A DNA stretch of 64,000 nt from Dryomyza anilis. Lineage: Eukaryota > Arthropoda > Insecta > Diptera > Dryomyzidae. The stretch is taken from assembly GCA_951804985.1 (NCBI GenBank), contig OX638130.1:103614040-103678039 (forward strand), in the 5' to 3' direction. A program made the position numbers and the translations under genes. Each line of letters begins with the position of its first letter. Within the stretch, counting starts at the first letter, position 1. The notes beneath the pieces were generated by a model. That model was given only the letters and a program-made list of their open reading frames with translations, ran no database searches and was not told where the DNA came from. This document shows positions 1-12,705 of the stretch, in pieces.

Positions 1-3000
1 ATTATTGGACATTGTCACTTTGCTGGTATGATGTTGATTCATGTGCTTGTTCAGATTCGCCTGTCGTATGAAACGACTTGGACACAATTGACAAGAGAAG
101 GGTTTATCGCCGGTGTGACTGAGCAAATGTGTGGTGAGATCCGTTTGGCGTGCATACTTCTTGTCACAATGCGGACACGGTATGGTTTTGGCCATATGAT
201 TCAGCTTCATGTGCGTCGTCATCGATGAGTGTTGTATGAAGCGCTTGCCGCATATGTCACAGCCATAGGGGCGTTCACCAGTGTGTCGTCGCATATGAGA
301 CTTAAGCGTGGTGGGACGTGTAAATTTATCACCGCAGAATTTACACTCATAGGGACGTTCGCCCGTGTGCGTACGCATATGATGTTTCAACGCATAGATG
401 GTCGAATAGGCTTTGGCTAAAAATGGTAAAATTTGATCTGATGTACAAAAAATAATAAAATGCAAAAAAAAACTCACGACATATAGTGCATAAATAATCC
501 TTTTCACCAGTGTGCATCACCATGTGATAGCGTAATTTCGATGCCGAAATCATATGCTTGCCACACACTTGACATGGAAACATTTTTTTCGGTTTGGGCA
601 GTTTTATCTTGCGTTCTTTTGGTGTAATTTCCTGTTTTTGAAGCTTTGCATTCTCGTCGACGACCTGTTCGTCACTTACAGCATCTTTATCATCGGTATT
701 AAATGCATTTTCATGCGATATAGTTGCTGATTTAGCAGCCTTTTTATTAGGTCCACGTGGCTTCTTTTTACTTTTACTACTTTTGGGCAAATGCACTGCG
801 CCATGCGCTTTTAGTCCGACAGCAGTGAAATATGTTTTAGCGCATATTTTGCATTTGTAGCGACCTACAAAGTTTTTTTTGTTTGTTTTTTATAATTTTT
901 TTAATTTTATATAATAATTATATCAAATTAAACATTTACCTTGTGGAAATATTTGCGCTTCAGGCGTTATAGCTAAATCATTTATATCCTCTCCAGTTCC
1001 TTCCTCGTTATCGTCCTCGAATGTGTTGAAACAATGTTCAGCATTCGTGTCACTATCCACATTGGCTGGCAGTTCTTTTACTAATATGTAGTCGTTTTTT
1101 TTAATACTTTTATTAATACTATGTACTATGAACAGTAAGATGATGATTTAACATTTTTGAATGATTTAAATGAACAGAAAATAACGAGTTTAAAGAAAAA
1201 TAAATTACTGCTCAGAAATATTTTTGAATAGTTTAAAAATATATATGTATATTTCATACGATATCGTTTCGATTTCGTTTGTTATGCTGGATTTATTAAA
1301 GACATTAAAAAACATTTTCAAATGGGAAGAAGTAGCATCGGCGAATGTTTATTTTGAATTTGCCGATATAAAAAATATTCGGAAAACAGCAGCAGGAAGA
1401 TTGTTTCACAAACGTGCCGCTGAAAAACGAATTTTCTCGTGGTTTGGCTGAGATCCAAGTGAACTACTAAAGGGCAGACTTAGTTCGAAGCAAGGGTAAA
1501 CGAACGAATAAACGATTTTGTGCAATTCAGTTTCATGTATTGAAGACTAATCATGTTAAAAATTATAAAACATGCTCACACCGTGGTTCTTCGATGCGCA
1601 ATATAACCAGTAGAGGTTGAAATATCTACATCTCTTGTTAAATATATCGCACGTTGTTTAATTTGGTCCAGGAACTCCAGAGAAGATGTTGAAGTACCTA
1701 CCCAAATGTGCGAATTGCATAACATCTTAGGCCGAATATAGGTGGTGTAGACTAGGATTAAACTACATGTCATACACCGCTTTAGAAATCGAGGCACTTA
1801 ACAGCATTTTTCAAATATATGATCATATCAACATCAAATATATGATCGTACCAATGAAGGTCACATTAAATTGATATGTCCAGAACGTCACAGACTTCAC
1901 AATAATAGGACGGAACCCTGCGAAACTTCAGTATTAATGGAACATTGTTCTGAGAGAACACCATCTAACTAAACTCGATCCCGGAGAAAACTCAAAATCC
2001 ATCGACATTATATGCATTTAGTTTTGATAAGAGGACATCATGCCACACTCGATCAAAAGCCTTGGAAATATCTGGTGCAACAACCTTACTCTCCCTTAGA
2101 AGGTAAATACAAATATTCCATTTTTCGAAGAGAACCTGCTTCAAGCCACTCGACAAAATTGCTCAACAATCATTTCTTGTTGATAGACGCGAGTGTGTCA
2201 TTGAAGTGGTGTTGTGTATATTAAAATCGAAAGCAAAAACAAATTCATTACCTGGTAACTGTTGCAATATATTTGTGATCGAATCGGATAAGAGATTTAA
2301 CTTATTTACTATGCAGATCATGATAAAATCATAAAAGTTGTGTAATCAATGATGCGAAATCATATTTTTAATTTGCCGAGCTGCATTTATTGTTGTTATT
2401 AATGATCGTTTTCTAATTTTTCACTCGCCGCCTGTATTCTGTTCAGGCATTAAGAGTTTAAAACAAAAAATATGATTTCAAAAGACTTTCATAAAAAAAA
2501 CAAGTTTATGATGTGAAAAATTAAAAAAAAGGTAAATTTTGTATTGCAGAAATCGATAGCAGATATTATGAGATGTCTAATGATACCCATAAAAAAATCT
2601 GCTACAAACACATTGACGTTTTCAGATTCAGAAATAGACACGTTTAAAATTTGTTTTGGATTACATATTACGCACATTACCCAAACGTAATAAATACATA
2701 GTACGTTTCGATGTTCCTACAAACCCATTAGGGCGGATCGAAATGGATCAAGTCGAAAAAAAAAATATCTTGTGCTCACGCATTGCAGATGAAGCTAAAA
2801 AAAAAGCACTTTAAATCCATATTTTTATTTTTTAACATATAAATAAAATAGTTGTGGATCGGAATATGCCCAATAATAATAATAGAGTTTGAATCTATTA
2901 ATGTTCTTCTAAATTTTCATCAATTTTGAAACAATTCCTATGATCGCGCATCGTCCATAAATTTTCAAAAGTACAAAAAAATAAAAAAAAAAAATTACCC

Positions 3001-3784
3001 AATTTCGTTAATGCAATTTCAATTTCGCGCACTGTTGATTTCGAAAAGTATCAGAAGGACAATTTTTTTGTGGTATTAAATAATATTTTAAATGTTTAAA
3101 TGATGTTAAATGAAACGACAGTGTATAGAAAAGAAATTTGATCAAACCTGGTTCTGGTAGTTACCATTTTTAAAAAGCTCATTCAACGGCTTGTCGTCGT
3201 CGTCATCATCATCAGTGGCATTCTTATCGGCACTTTCATGATCACTACAAACAGCTGCTGTCTTCAATGCCTGCCACTGACGATCATCCTGAGACTCCTA
3301 AAAGTGAATAGTGTTAATTTAAAATATATCCAATAGAAAGAACAAAAAAAACGAATAAACAAACCTCATCATCTGTTTCTTCCAGTGGATCCCTGACGAA
3401 AGTTGTCAATTCTACTTTTACAGTCTTTGCTGTAGCTGACTCCTCTGTGTCAGTGGACAGTTCAGTCTCATTGTTTTGCTTGTTCTGCAGCGAAGAACGC
3501 GTTTGTCTGCGACAACTGCTTTTGTTCAAGAGACGCAATTCTTGTTCGCTACGCAGTGCCAATTGCCGAAAATTGTGGGCTACAACGAGATCAGCGGCAC
3601 AAGTGGTACAAAGTTGCTGTGGCATTTCATCAGTGGCATCGGCCTCCGATAGCCCAGTACATGCGCTCAAAATGTTACTGTATCGGAGTTCTGTAGCCTG
3701 TGTAATATCGAAGACGTTGGATAGCGCAGTTGTCTTTTTGGTTTTGCGTAGACATACACGGCAGCTCAACAGTTCCTTGCCCAT
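1..3784 (-). CDS. ZAD-domain C2H2 zinc-finger protein (3' end outside window)
   Basis: Five exons on the minus strand: 3784-3365, 3297-3165, 1080-940, 864-478 and 416 to the window edge. All junctions are GT-AG and phases close, giving 499 codons with no stop before base 1. Exon 1 starts at an ATG and encodes a zinc-finger associated domain; the four zinc-binding cysteines are C8, C11, C59 and C62 (MGKELLSCRVC and LCTTCAADL). A linker rich in acidic residues and Lys follows, with a run of seven Asp. From residue about 234 there are seven C2H2 fingers, for example YECKFCGDKFTRPTTLKSHM, joined by HTGERPY-type linkers. ZAD proteins are an insect-expanded family of nuclear DNA-binding regulators that dimerise through the ZAD. 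I cannot assign a Drosophila orthologue. Intron 3 (1081-3164) carries a LINE remnant. Family certain, identity open. Confidence 0.93.
1570..2200 (-). mobile_element. Degenerate LINE reverse-transcriptase fragment in zinc-finger intron 3
   Basis: Read on the minus strand, three landmarks of a non-LTR reverse transcriptase appear in the correct order but in shifted frames. PDISKAFDRVWHDVLLSKL lies near 2085-2030 (the usual form is LDISKAFDRVWH). VSQGSVL lies near 1930-1905 (usual VPQGSVL). TYIRPKMLCNSHIWVGTSTS lies near 1745-1685, a conserved block late in these proteins. Only about 150 bases separate the last two, far less than in an intact element, and the YADD region is absent. It is therefore an internally deleted, stop-containing relic in the same orientation as the host gene. 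Clade not determined; I or Jockey type is likely. Confidence 0.8.
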
Positions 3785-5463
3785 AATTATTTTGGTGGTA
3801 TCAAAGAATAAACAATGTACGTAACTATGCGACCCTCAAAAATGTAAATAGGAGCAACAGGCTTTTTTATAACGGTACTTAAAAACATTGACGAAACTAT
3901 CAGCTTCAATTACATGGTCCGAAAAACACGTCTATGCCTGCCACGAACTGTTTACTTATTTTAAGACATCTTATAAGTTATAATAATGATAAAAATGAGA
4001 TGAGATTAAAAATATTTAACGTTTTTGTTGACATTTCAGTCTTTTTTATTGCGGGTGTTTTTCGTGATTTTTTTTTATTTAGGGCGGTTTACACGAGTAC
4101 ACACGTAAAGTTTTGACAATAGTAGGGTTGCCTATGCAAACTTCATAAAAAGTACTTTTTAAAATGGCAACATAAATTAAAAAGTAGTGAAATAAAAAAT
4201 TGTATTAAAAATAAAAAGATTTCCAAGACCATTTTAAGAGTAGTGACGGAATAAACATTCTTAGAGGACGTGACAGAAAAACCCATACGATCAAAAATAT
4301 ATATTAATAGTTTAGCAGATCAGCTCAGAAAAAGCTAGGGCAACATCTTTCTTTCCTACAGTAGGCGTTTTTTTGTATTAGTTCAGAGCAAATGGAGTAG
4401 AGCACAACTGTCAAAATTTGTGTTTCGCGTTTTTTATTTGGTCGGAGCAGTCAGTGCTTTAAATTCGTGTTTTTCTTTATTGACACGGAGCGCTTGCTAA
4501 ACGTCGAACACGTTTAGCACGTGCACTGAATTAATTATTCGAATATATTCGAGTATCCCTGCCATTTCTTTTTTTCGCAAATGACAGATGAAAACTGCAA
4601 CTAAAAAGTGATAAAAATATAAAATGAAGCCATTGAACAAGAAAAGTGCCATAATAAGATATAAAGTATATTATTCAGTAATCAGTAGTGATCATTAGTG
4701 TAAAACAGTTTTATTTATATACATTTGCATATAAATTAGAAATGACAAATGTCATTAGAGAGCTGCTCTACTCAAACTGTAATAAAATTAACACAGAAAA
4801 AACAGAGTAGCTCGGCGAATGCATGTCTACACTGAACGTACTGCTCTGAGCTAAAAAAAAAAGACTAGTATATCACCTATACACAATTGACTTTGTTTTC
4901 TAAAAACCTGACGTTAACTACACAGAACCAAAAAGTGACGTAAATATAACGAACTTGTACATTAATACGTCAAACAAATTAATCAAATGTCAACCGATGA
5001 TCGCGTTCGTAAATATAACGTATTGTGTTAATCAATCAAGATTTACAAACACATTGAAAGATTTGAAAGTACGGTGTACGTTAATATTGATATGATAGCA
5101 AATAACTGCGGGAAATATTTTATATTAAAATATTCAATTTTTATATCTTTCAATACAATAGATACAACCGAAACAAGATGGAGTTAATAAAATCAAATCA
5201 GAATCTTTAAAAATCGTTAAAATATTAACGCGTACTAAAGCTGCCGGTACGGCTGGCAACAATGGCAATGGTTTATGACAGCCGTTTTTTTTTGTTGCTG
5301 TATACACAAAATGTCAATTTCACTTTTTGACAGCAGCACAAAAGGGTTTTATTTTTTTTGGAATGAAAGTAGAAGCGCAGCAGTTGATTGTGTGAAATGA
5401 TATTTTAATTGTGATTTAATAAATTAAAAGATACTATTGCATTATAAATGCACACTTAGAAGA
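3785..5463. other. Divergent intergenic spacer between zinc-finger gene and Sds3
   Basis: The spacer is 1.7 kb between two genes transcribed away from each other, so it should hold both promoters. It is AT-rich, with no reading frame I can support. A dispersed repeat lies at 4920-5062. GAGCTGCTCTAC-like and CTCTGAGCT motifs recur between 4320 and 4860 but do not make a clear element. Confidence 0.6.
4920..5062 (+). repeat. Dispersed repeat, copy 1
   Basis: This stretch closely matches 32685-32825 in the same orientation. The two share AACAAATTAATCAAATGTCA and ACCGATGATCGC with scattered substitutions. Copy 2 lies inside a TIR-bounded element (32668-33193); copy 1 lacks recognisable TIRs, so it looks like a truncated member of the same family. 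Confidence 0.75.
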
Positions 5464-8022
5464 ATGTCATTTCAAACGTATGCAAATCAAAATACCTACG
5501 AGACCTACGACGACGAACGCTATGCTGAGTACAACGATGACTCTAGGTCCAACACAAATTTCGAACAAAATGCCTACGACAGCGAAGAAGGTGAGCGTAG
5601 TAGTTACTCATGGTAGTTACTGAAGACGATGATAAACTAGAAGAATTGATTTTATTGATTTGAAATTATTTTTATGCTATGAAGATACAGACGACGCCAG
5701 TGAGACAGAGTATCGCAATCAAAGTCGCAGCTCCAATGGCAACAATCACGAGTTGAAGGAACAGTAAGTGAAGTGACGTTGCGAATGAAACTGGGCACAG
5801 CCGAAAGGCTGCAAGTTTTAATCTAATCTCGATTTTTCCAATTTTGTCTTCGCAGAATGTATCAGCATAAGCTGGCCAGTCTAAACAAACAGCTGGAGGA
5901 GCTGAAACAATTGGCACATCCGGAATATATTAAAAGGCTGAAAAAACTTGAAAATCAATATAAGGAACGTCTGCGCCTCAATGATATCTATCGGGAATAC
6001 TTGAAAGAGTGTGTGGAGCGTGATTATATTTTAGAGAAAAAGGCGGCACAAAAGGAATACGATGAGAAAAAGGTAAGGAATATGATCGAAGAGTTGAGAT
6101 TATCGAGAGTTTTAAGAATTTGCGATCTCAAACATATGAAATATGGCATAATTCGTTAGGTATGGTTAGTGTGGCTGTCGCAATTTTTGACATTTGCTTT
6201 TTTTTACATTTTTTAATGTAGTTTATCCTCAAGTATGCTGTGCCAAAATCGCGTGTCATTTTGTTGGATATTTCTAGCCACAAAAGACAAAACCAAAAGG
6301 ACGAATTTGAAAAATTGAAAATCTTGTCATGCTAAAAGGGCGAATCTTTTCGTTTTTTCGCCATAACTTGTTATTGGTATAAGATAAAATAGTGTTGTTT
6401 AGGCATTTATTGTTTGTTTTCAAAGCACTTATCGGTCTGCATCATTAATTAAAAATATTTTGCCAAACATTAATTTGCCATTTGTTATTTGCAAGGAATT
6501 TAGTTTTGACAAAATATTTGTAATTAATAATGCAGATCGATAGGTGCTTTGAAAACAAACAACAATTGCCTTTACATCACTATTTTATCTAGTACCATTA
6601 AAGAGTTATAGCAAAAAAAACGAAAAAATTCGCCCATTTGGATTTTCAAATTTTCCAATTTCTTCGTTTTTTTGCTATAATTTATTATTGGTACAAGATA
6701 AAATAGTGGTGTAAAGGTATTTATTGTTTGTTTTTAAAGCACCTATCGATTGGCATCATTATTTAAAAATATTTTGCCAAACATTTTTTTCCTGCAAATA
6801 ACAAATGGCAAATTAGTATATGACAAAATATTTTTAATTAATGATGCCAATAGATAGGTGCTTTAAAATCAAACAATTAATGCCTTTATTACTATTTAAT
6901 CTTGCGCTAATAAAAAGTTATAGCATAAAAAACAAAAATATTTGCATTTTAAACAGGATATAGCCTCACAAAATCCGTATTTATAATTCAGTAGGTTGTC
7001 CAAATCTAAAGATATTTTACATACGTTATAATAATTGACAAATAAACCAAAAAAACAGAAAAAATGGAAAAAAATATAAATTTTGCTAATTTTTAAAGCA
7101 TTTCAAACCTTAAAATTTGATTTCCCAACATTTTTAAAAATGCACATTCGCCCCTTTGGCATGACAGTGACGATATGTGCTGAAAAATAAAACGAATCAG
7201 TATATTTTTTTTATAAATCTATATTATTTATTCATCTACCGCAGATCGATCTCAAGGACAATATTCTCACCGACTTTGAGGACAAGAAGAAACTTATCGA
7301 AAATGAACGTTTTAGTCTAGAATTAACCAGTGATTCCATGGAGGTACAAACGACACACAAATTTAAAACAAAAAAATAGCTAACTAATCAAGCCAAATGC
7401 ATTCCAGATCAAACCCACAGTGACGCGCAAGCTGCGGCGACGCCCCAACGAACCAGTACCCGTTGTGGAGAAGCGACGCAAACCCACCACTGGTCAGCTT
7501 GTCTATCTGCTCGATGACAAGGAAATCGATAACGATTTAAAAACAATACAACGTGGTAAACCGCTAACACCCAGTAAGTGGTGTTCGTTAAAATTGTTTT
7601 GATAAATTGAAACTTTTTTTAACTAATTTTTGTATATCTCTTTTAAAGCGCTACAACAAAATGGTGTTGGCTCGTACAGCTCAAATCATCAGCCCAATAC
7701 GATGTTGCCCGAGTCGGTAAACACCTATGTGGAGACACGCATTGAGGATGGCAAGCTGCTGTACGAACGCCGTTGGTTTCATCGCGGTCAGCAGGTGTAT
7801 GTGGAGGGCAAAGATTTGGCCAAATTTGCCGCAACCATTTCGGCAATTGGCAGCGAAGTTGTAAGTAGTTGTCGCAAGTTAAAACTATGCTTAATATCAC
7901 TAATATATTTGTTATATATTTTATAGATTTGGGTGAAGAAAGTCAATGACAATAATAAAGTAAAAATTAATATGTCACACTTGGCCAAAGGTAAAATCTC
8001 TATAAAAAGACGTGCCAATTAG
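5464..8022 (+). CDS. Sds3: Sds3, Sin3 histone deacetylase complex subunit (SUDS3 homologue)
   Basis: Seven exons: 5464-5590, 5685-5763, 5856-6072, 7245-7343, 7408-7573, 7649-7860 and 7927-8022. All introns are GT-AG and phases close to 331 residues, close to the 328 of human SUDS3. The N-terminus is acidic and Asn/Tyr-rich. A long coiled coil follows from residue 70 (MYQHKLASLNKQLEELKQL), then the very conserved block SMEIKPTVTRKLRRRPNEPV. The C-terminal segment RIEDGKLLYERRWFHRGQ leads to the terminal IWVKKVNDNNKVKINMSHL. This order matches SUDS3 rather than BRMS1. The protein is a nuclear corepressor subunit that bridges Sin3 and HDAC1/Rpd3 and helps the complex dimerise. The ATG at 5464 opens the first in-phase exon. 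Intron 3 is 1.2 kb and filled by a foldback element. Confidence 0.96.
6325..7166. mobile_element. Foldback/TIR element in Sds3 intron 3
   Basis: The outer ends are inverted copies: TGTCATGCTAAAAGGGCGAA at 6325 and, on the opposite strand from 7166, TGTCATGCCAAAGGGGCGAA. Inside are two consecutive large palindromes, about 6350-6660 and 6655-6950. Each has arms with CGTTTTTT, ATAAGATAAAATAGTG, TTTTCAAAGCAC and AAATATTTTGCC facing their reverse complements around a short loop. No transposase frame is present, so this is a non-autonomous element able to form long hairpins. A clear target duplication was not found. Confidence 0.82.
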
Positions 8023-8242
8023 CGCATATTAAAATAATTTATAACACAAGAGAAAAACACAGCCAGCACACAAAAATGCATAGAATTTAGTTTATAATAT
8101 ATATATATATTGATTTTATTACGTGTATTTTATTAGGTTTTAGTTTTAAACAAAACAACAACAAAAAAATTGTAATTTTGTACATGTCAGGCAATAATAA
8201 TAATACATCATCATTTATTTATTGTTATTACAAATTTATTTT

Positions 8243-8248
8243 AATAAA
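8243..8248 (+). promoter_or_regulatory. Probable polyadenylation signal of Sds3
   Basis: AATAAA lies 221 bases after the Sds3 stop codon, within an AT-rich 3' region. It is the clearest full hexamer in the likely 3' UTR. Confidence 0.5.
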
Positions 8249-11200
8249 ACATACGATTTTTAATGAATGACAGACAGTAACAAATGGCTTTAAAATATAA
8301 ATTTATGCACTGCATAATTACAACAATAATACGGATATATATAATTTAAAGTACTATAAATTTTTGGTTTAACAAAATTGCTTAGAAATATTGCAAATTG
8401 ACTACAGCTTAAAATTAATTATTTCATTATGAATGAATGTGCTTTAAAGTCACGCATAATATCGTCAGGCTAGTTGGCGGGAACTATAGTTACTGATATT
8501 CATCAATATGGTACTGTGGAATTGAGTTTTATTTTATTTTAACCGAATCCATTTTTACTTTTTTGTCAAAAACTAAATTTTTAAATTTAACAATTTAAAT
8601 TTTTCTGATTTACACGGTCTTTTTTGAAACGATTTTGAAATACAAAAATAAACACGTTTTTATTTTTTTTTACACGGATAATAACATATTTGAATTTGAA
8701 TTATTTTTAATTTGTTTTAACGAACAATTAATTTGTATGCCCTTTGAAGTTGTTAAACCAATCTAATATTTTCCCATTGCTGTGATTTTCTTTTTACACG
8801 GTATTCTCTGGAACGTATCAATCGTGTAAAAACCAGGTACAACAAAGAACTGGAATTGGAACCGGAATCGGAAACGTTATAAAAAAAAAATTGTGGAACC
8901 CGAATCGGAACGCATATATTTTTTTTGGCTGGATCCGAAATCGCCATTTTAAAAATCATGGAACCGGAACCGATATTTAGTTCATGACGGGGACCGTGAA
9001 TAATCGAAATCCGATCTATTTTTCTATTTTTTTCTATGTTTGGAATCTGATTCCAACTTTAAAAATCTTGGAGCCACAACTGGAACCGATATTTTATTCC
9101 TTGTAAGGGACCGCAATGAACTGGAATCGAAACCGGCATCGGAGGCGTAATTAAATTATGTGTAGAACCGGAATCGGAACACACATATTTTTGTTTTGGT
9201 TAGAACCGTAATCAAAACTGGAATCGAAATTTTAAAAATCTTGGAATCGAAACCGATAATTCAGTCCCTGTCAGGGACCGCAAAGAACCAGAACAGTTTC
9301 GATTTTTTGAACCGAAATCGAAACCGTTATTATAAAAATGCGTGAAACCGTAATCGTAATACATATATATATATTTATTGGAACCGGAATCGCTATTTTA
9401 TAAATGTTGTAACCAGAAACGGAACGGTTATTTCAAAGGGTTTTAGTCTCTGGTAAAAACAGTACTAGGTGTATAAATAAAAATAAAAGTAATAATAAAG
9501 ATCATTTTATATTTATTTATTTGAGAACTGGCTTTAAAAACAATTCCGAAACCCTGTTTTATTTTTTTGGAAACTGTATTTGGAATTTTATAATTTTGAA
9601 CAGTGCCGCAAAAAACCGGACCGCAACAAATCGGTACCGTTTCGATTTTTGGAACCCGAAGCGGAGCCGTTATTAAAAAAATGTGTGGAACCGGAATTGG
9701 AACCCATATAAAAAGGCGGAATCGGAACCGCTATTTTAAAATCTTGGAAACAGAACCGAAACCGATATTTTAGTCCCTGTCAGGGGCCTCAAAAAACCTT
9801 AATAATAACCGTTACTATTTTTGGAACCGGAATTGGAAACGTTATTAAAAAAATGTGTACAACCGGAAACGAAACCCATTTAATTTTTTTTTTTTTGCTG
9901 GAACCGGTATCGAAATCAGAATCGCTATTTTAAAAATCTTACAATCGGAACTGATATTTTAGTCTGTCAGCGACCGCAAAGTACGGAAATCGGAACCGTT
10001 TCGATTATTTTCCGACGGAATCGGAAAGCTGTTTTATAAATCTTGGATCCAGAACCGAACCCGATATTTTTTAAAGGGTTAAAGTCCCTGATTTTTAAAA
10101 CATTTTTTAATTTGAATATACGCGCTTGTTTTAAAATTCATTTTCGATCGAAATTCAAATATTTGAAATATTAAACTGAATTAAGTTTATAATCGATAAT
10201 TTATATTAAAAAATTCAAATATTTGAAATATCATATTGAATTTAGTTTACAGAACTTAAAATCGATTGAAAAACCGTTAAATTTGTATTTAAAAATCGAA
10301 TTCTAGAACAGCTAAATATAATTCGCTGGCATTGAAATTTAAATACGACATCGACCGGGAATAGAAACATCACAGATAAATTAAATTCGATTCAAGGAAA
10401 ATATTTCGAAATGTTCGTTTGAATTTCATATGAAAATAATCGGTTTTGAATTTGATGTTTCCATACAAAAAATTCTATTTTTAACGAATTCAAATTGCTC
10501 AAGTCAATGCAGCCAGATTGAATACATTTGAAAAACAAACTTGTTGTACTGAGGCATCGAATTCAAAAACTTTTCTATACAAATTTACAATTCGATCTAA
10601 GCTGAAACACGCCTGATTTAAAAGTGGATATTTAAAAAGTAATTTTTAGAATAGAAGTTGTATTATATATCAACTAGCCAAATCAAAATAATTTAGATAA
10701 ACTGTTTAATTTATATTAATAAATAGAATTTAAAATGTTTAAAAATGTCTTTTTTTAGAATAGAATTGTCAGAATTTCGATTACATTCCCAGAAGTTATT
10801 TTCATAAATTTTACTGGCGGTATATTTATGCGCATTTGTTACTTTAGATGAATACCATTAATAGATTTTGTGGTTTTTCGTGTTTAATTTAGAGAGACTC
10901 GTTTTTTTTTATAATTTTGGACGAATGTTTCATGACATGATTTAACCACAGAATCTTTTAAAGACTTATTAGTTTATTATTGTTTGTTATATATATATGT
11001 ATGAAGATTTTTTTCTCGATTAACTGTGATGTTTTTAACATTTCATACAATGTTCAACTTAAAATACAATGATTTGGATGCAAATTACTTGCGTAATCTT
11101 GTCTGGCATTTTAGTTCTATTGAAATACTGTTTAAACATTCAAATTAGAGCCCATTAAAGTGTTGATGGCGTTTTAAGTATTTTATACTTTCCACTTAAA

Positions 11201-11690
11201 ACAGCGTACCAGGTGTATTCAAGTTTAAATAACTTTTACAACGTCATTTAAGAGTTTAAACTTAACAGTTCCAGTTTTTCAGTGTAAGTTTAAACTTAGT
11301 TTTAACTTTTCCTCATTTTTAAAACGATTATAATTCCTAATCAAAACGGCTGAATGTCTTTAAATTTTACAGATAGATAGACAATTAGTTAACAGTGATA
11401 TTTTGACTATAGACGATATTACATCTAGTTTAAACCACGTTTAATTTAAAATTGTGACTGAAAAACTGTATCCTAATAGGCTAAAATTTCAAATGTTACA
11501 CATATTTTTTTAAACTAATACAAAAAATGTATTTGTTAAGTTTTATCTCTGTAAAAACATTAAATTGCATGTTTAATGAATATTTTTCACATTCTTCAGA
11601 ACGCAAGATTTGTTTCTTCTCAACATTATTTTTTTTTCTCTTTTGGTATAGAGTCAAATTAAAATTATAGTAGTAATTACCTTACTTGCA
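8249..11690. other. Convergent spacer between Sds3 and the RNF141-like gene
   Basis: No credible reading frame was found in these 3.4 kb. The left third to half is a degenerate tandem repeat (8810-10090). The rest is AT-rich with recurring ATTCGA/TTGAATTT and TTTAAACTTA motifs that look like decayed repeats, particularly 10110-10620 and 11150-11470. Confidence 0.6.
8810..10090. repeat. Degenerate tandem repeat of about 170 bp, GGAACCGGAATCGGAACCG-rich
   Basis: About eight diverged units follow each other. The anchor AGTCCCTGTCAGGGACCGCA or a decayed form of it lies near 8975, 9098, 9265, 9440, 9600, 9771, 9960 and 10082, so most steps are 160-190 bases with a shorter one at each end. Between anchors each unit has the same internal order: GGAACCGGAATCG, then a TTATTAAAAAAATGTGTGG stretch, an ACCCATAT stretch, CGCTATTTTAAAAATCTTGG and CCGATATTTTAGTC. 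It is not open in any frame. Confidence 0.85.
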
Positions 11691-11696
11691 CTTTTA

Positions 11697-12705
11697 TTAG
11701 GTGCTTTTGGACAAATTCATAAATTCAGCGCAAATTTTCTCATTGATTTCCTCCACACCCGGTATGTCTGACATGACCCATGTATCGTCGGTGCTGTCCA
11801 GAGCCTCTGCGCATATGGGACATGTTTTATTATTGACATTCCTGTAATGGAATTTAATAATGCGTTTAGTTAATATTAATTACTGTCTCGCTCATTTACC
11901 ATTGTTCTATGCAAGGCGTGCAAAAGCTATGCGTACATGGTAGTATAACTTCAGTGCGTCTATCCAAACAAATCGAACACTCATCGAAATGATCGGCATG
12001 CGAACAGCTTGATGTGGTGGTGGGGCTACTCATGCCGCTGGAGCTATCAATTGAATTATTGCCACCCACAAGTGCCTGCACATGTTCCATCAAAACGGAG
12101 GCAGTTAAGTCTGTGTTTGTTGTTGTGGCTGAGGCTGAAGCAAAAGCACATGATTGACCGTCCTCATCCATAGGCGACAGCGAACCGCGACGAGATGCCT
12201 AATAAGATTTGTATTTAAAACTCAGACTAAAATAATTAAATGCCCCCTACTAACCGCTTGATTCTCGCTAGAAACCAAACTGTCTAAATGCGATTGGAAT
12301 GTCTTGAAAACACAAAGAAATTGCTTCAGATTAAGAAATTTGAAACTATCGATTTTTCGCGTTATTGGATCCACTTTGATGCAGGCAATTTTAACGGTTG
12401 CCTTCCACAGCAGTGAGGTGTCGGTGCCCTTCTTCACAAGAAACACCAGCTGTTTGCCATTTGGATCAATGCATTTGCGTGAACTGAAAAAGAGTTTGGA
12501 GTAAAAGAGTTGTTTGCCTGGAACTATGACACAGCATACTGCTGTTTACTTACAGCGTATTTAAATTATCCAAGCATTTCTTTAAGTCCTCGTAGGATAG
12601 GGCATTTATTTCGGACAACACCTTGGCATGACGCACTACCTCCATGTGTACGGCGTCAACAGTGTCGGGTACGACATTGTCGGCGATACTTTGCACTTGG
12701 CCCAT
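11697..12705 (-). CDS. RING finger E3 ligase, RNF141-like
   Basis: Four exons on the minus strand: 12705-12554, 12483-12255, 12198-11900 and 11841-11697. All are GT-AG with phases closing, giving 274 residues against about 230 in vertebrate RNF141. The protein begins MGQVQS, a good N-myristoylation sequence as in RNF141. The conserved middle domain contains [20 protein letters not shown] and [15 protein letters not shown] Ser/Thr-rich linker leads to a C3HC4 RING at about residues 201-239 ([25 protein letters not shown]). The tail [12 protein letters not shown] matches WVVSDAPTEDD of human RNF141. RING proteins of this kind transfer ubiquitin from an E2; the substrate is unknown. The added linker length is the only difference from the vertebrate form. 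The spacer upstream is shared with the divergent MTFP1 gene. Confidence 0.93.

Noticed and set aside
4320..4860. A palindromic element bounded by AGCTCAGA words
   Set aside because: Only 8-9 bases of inverted similarity at the ends and no consistent internal symmetry.
8753..10090. Coding repeat protein in the GGAACCGG array
   Set aside because: Stops occur in all frames and unit lengths are not multiples of three.
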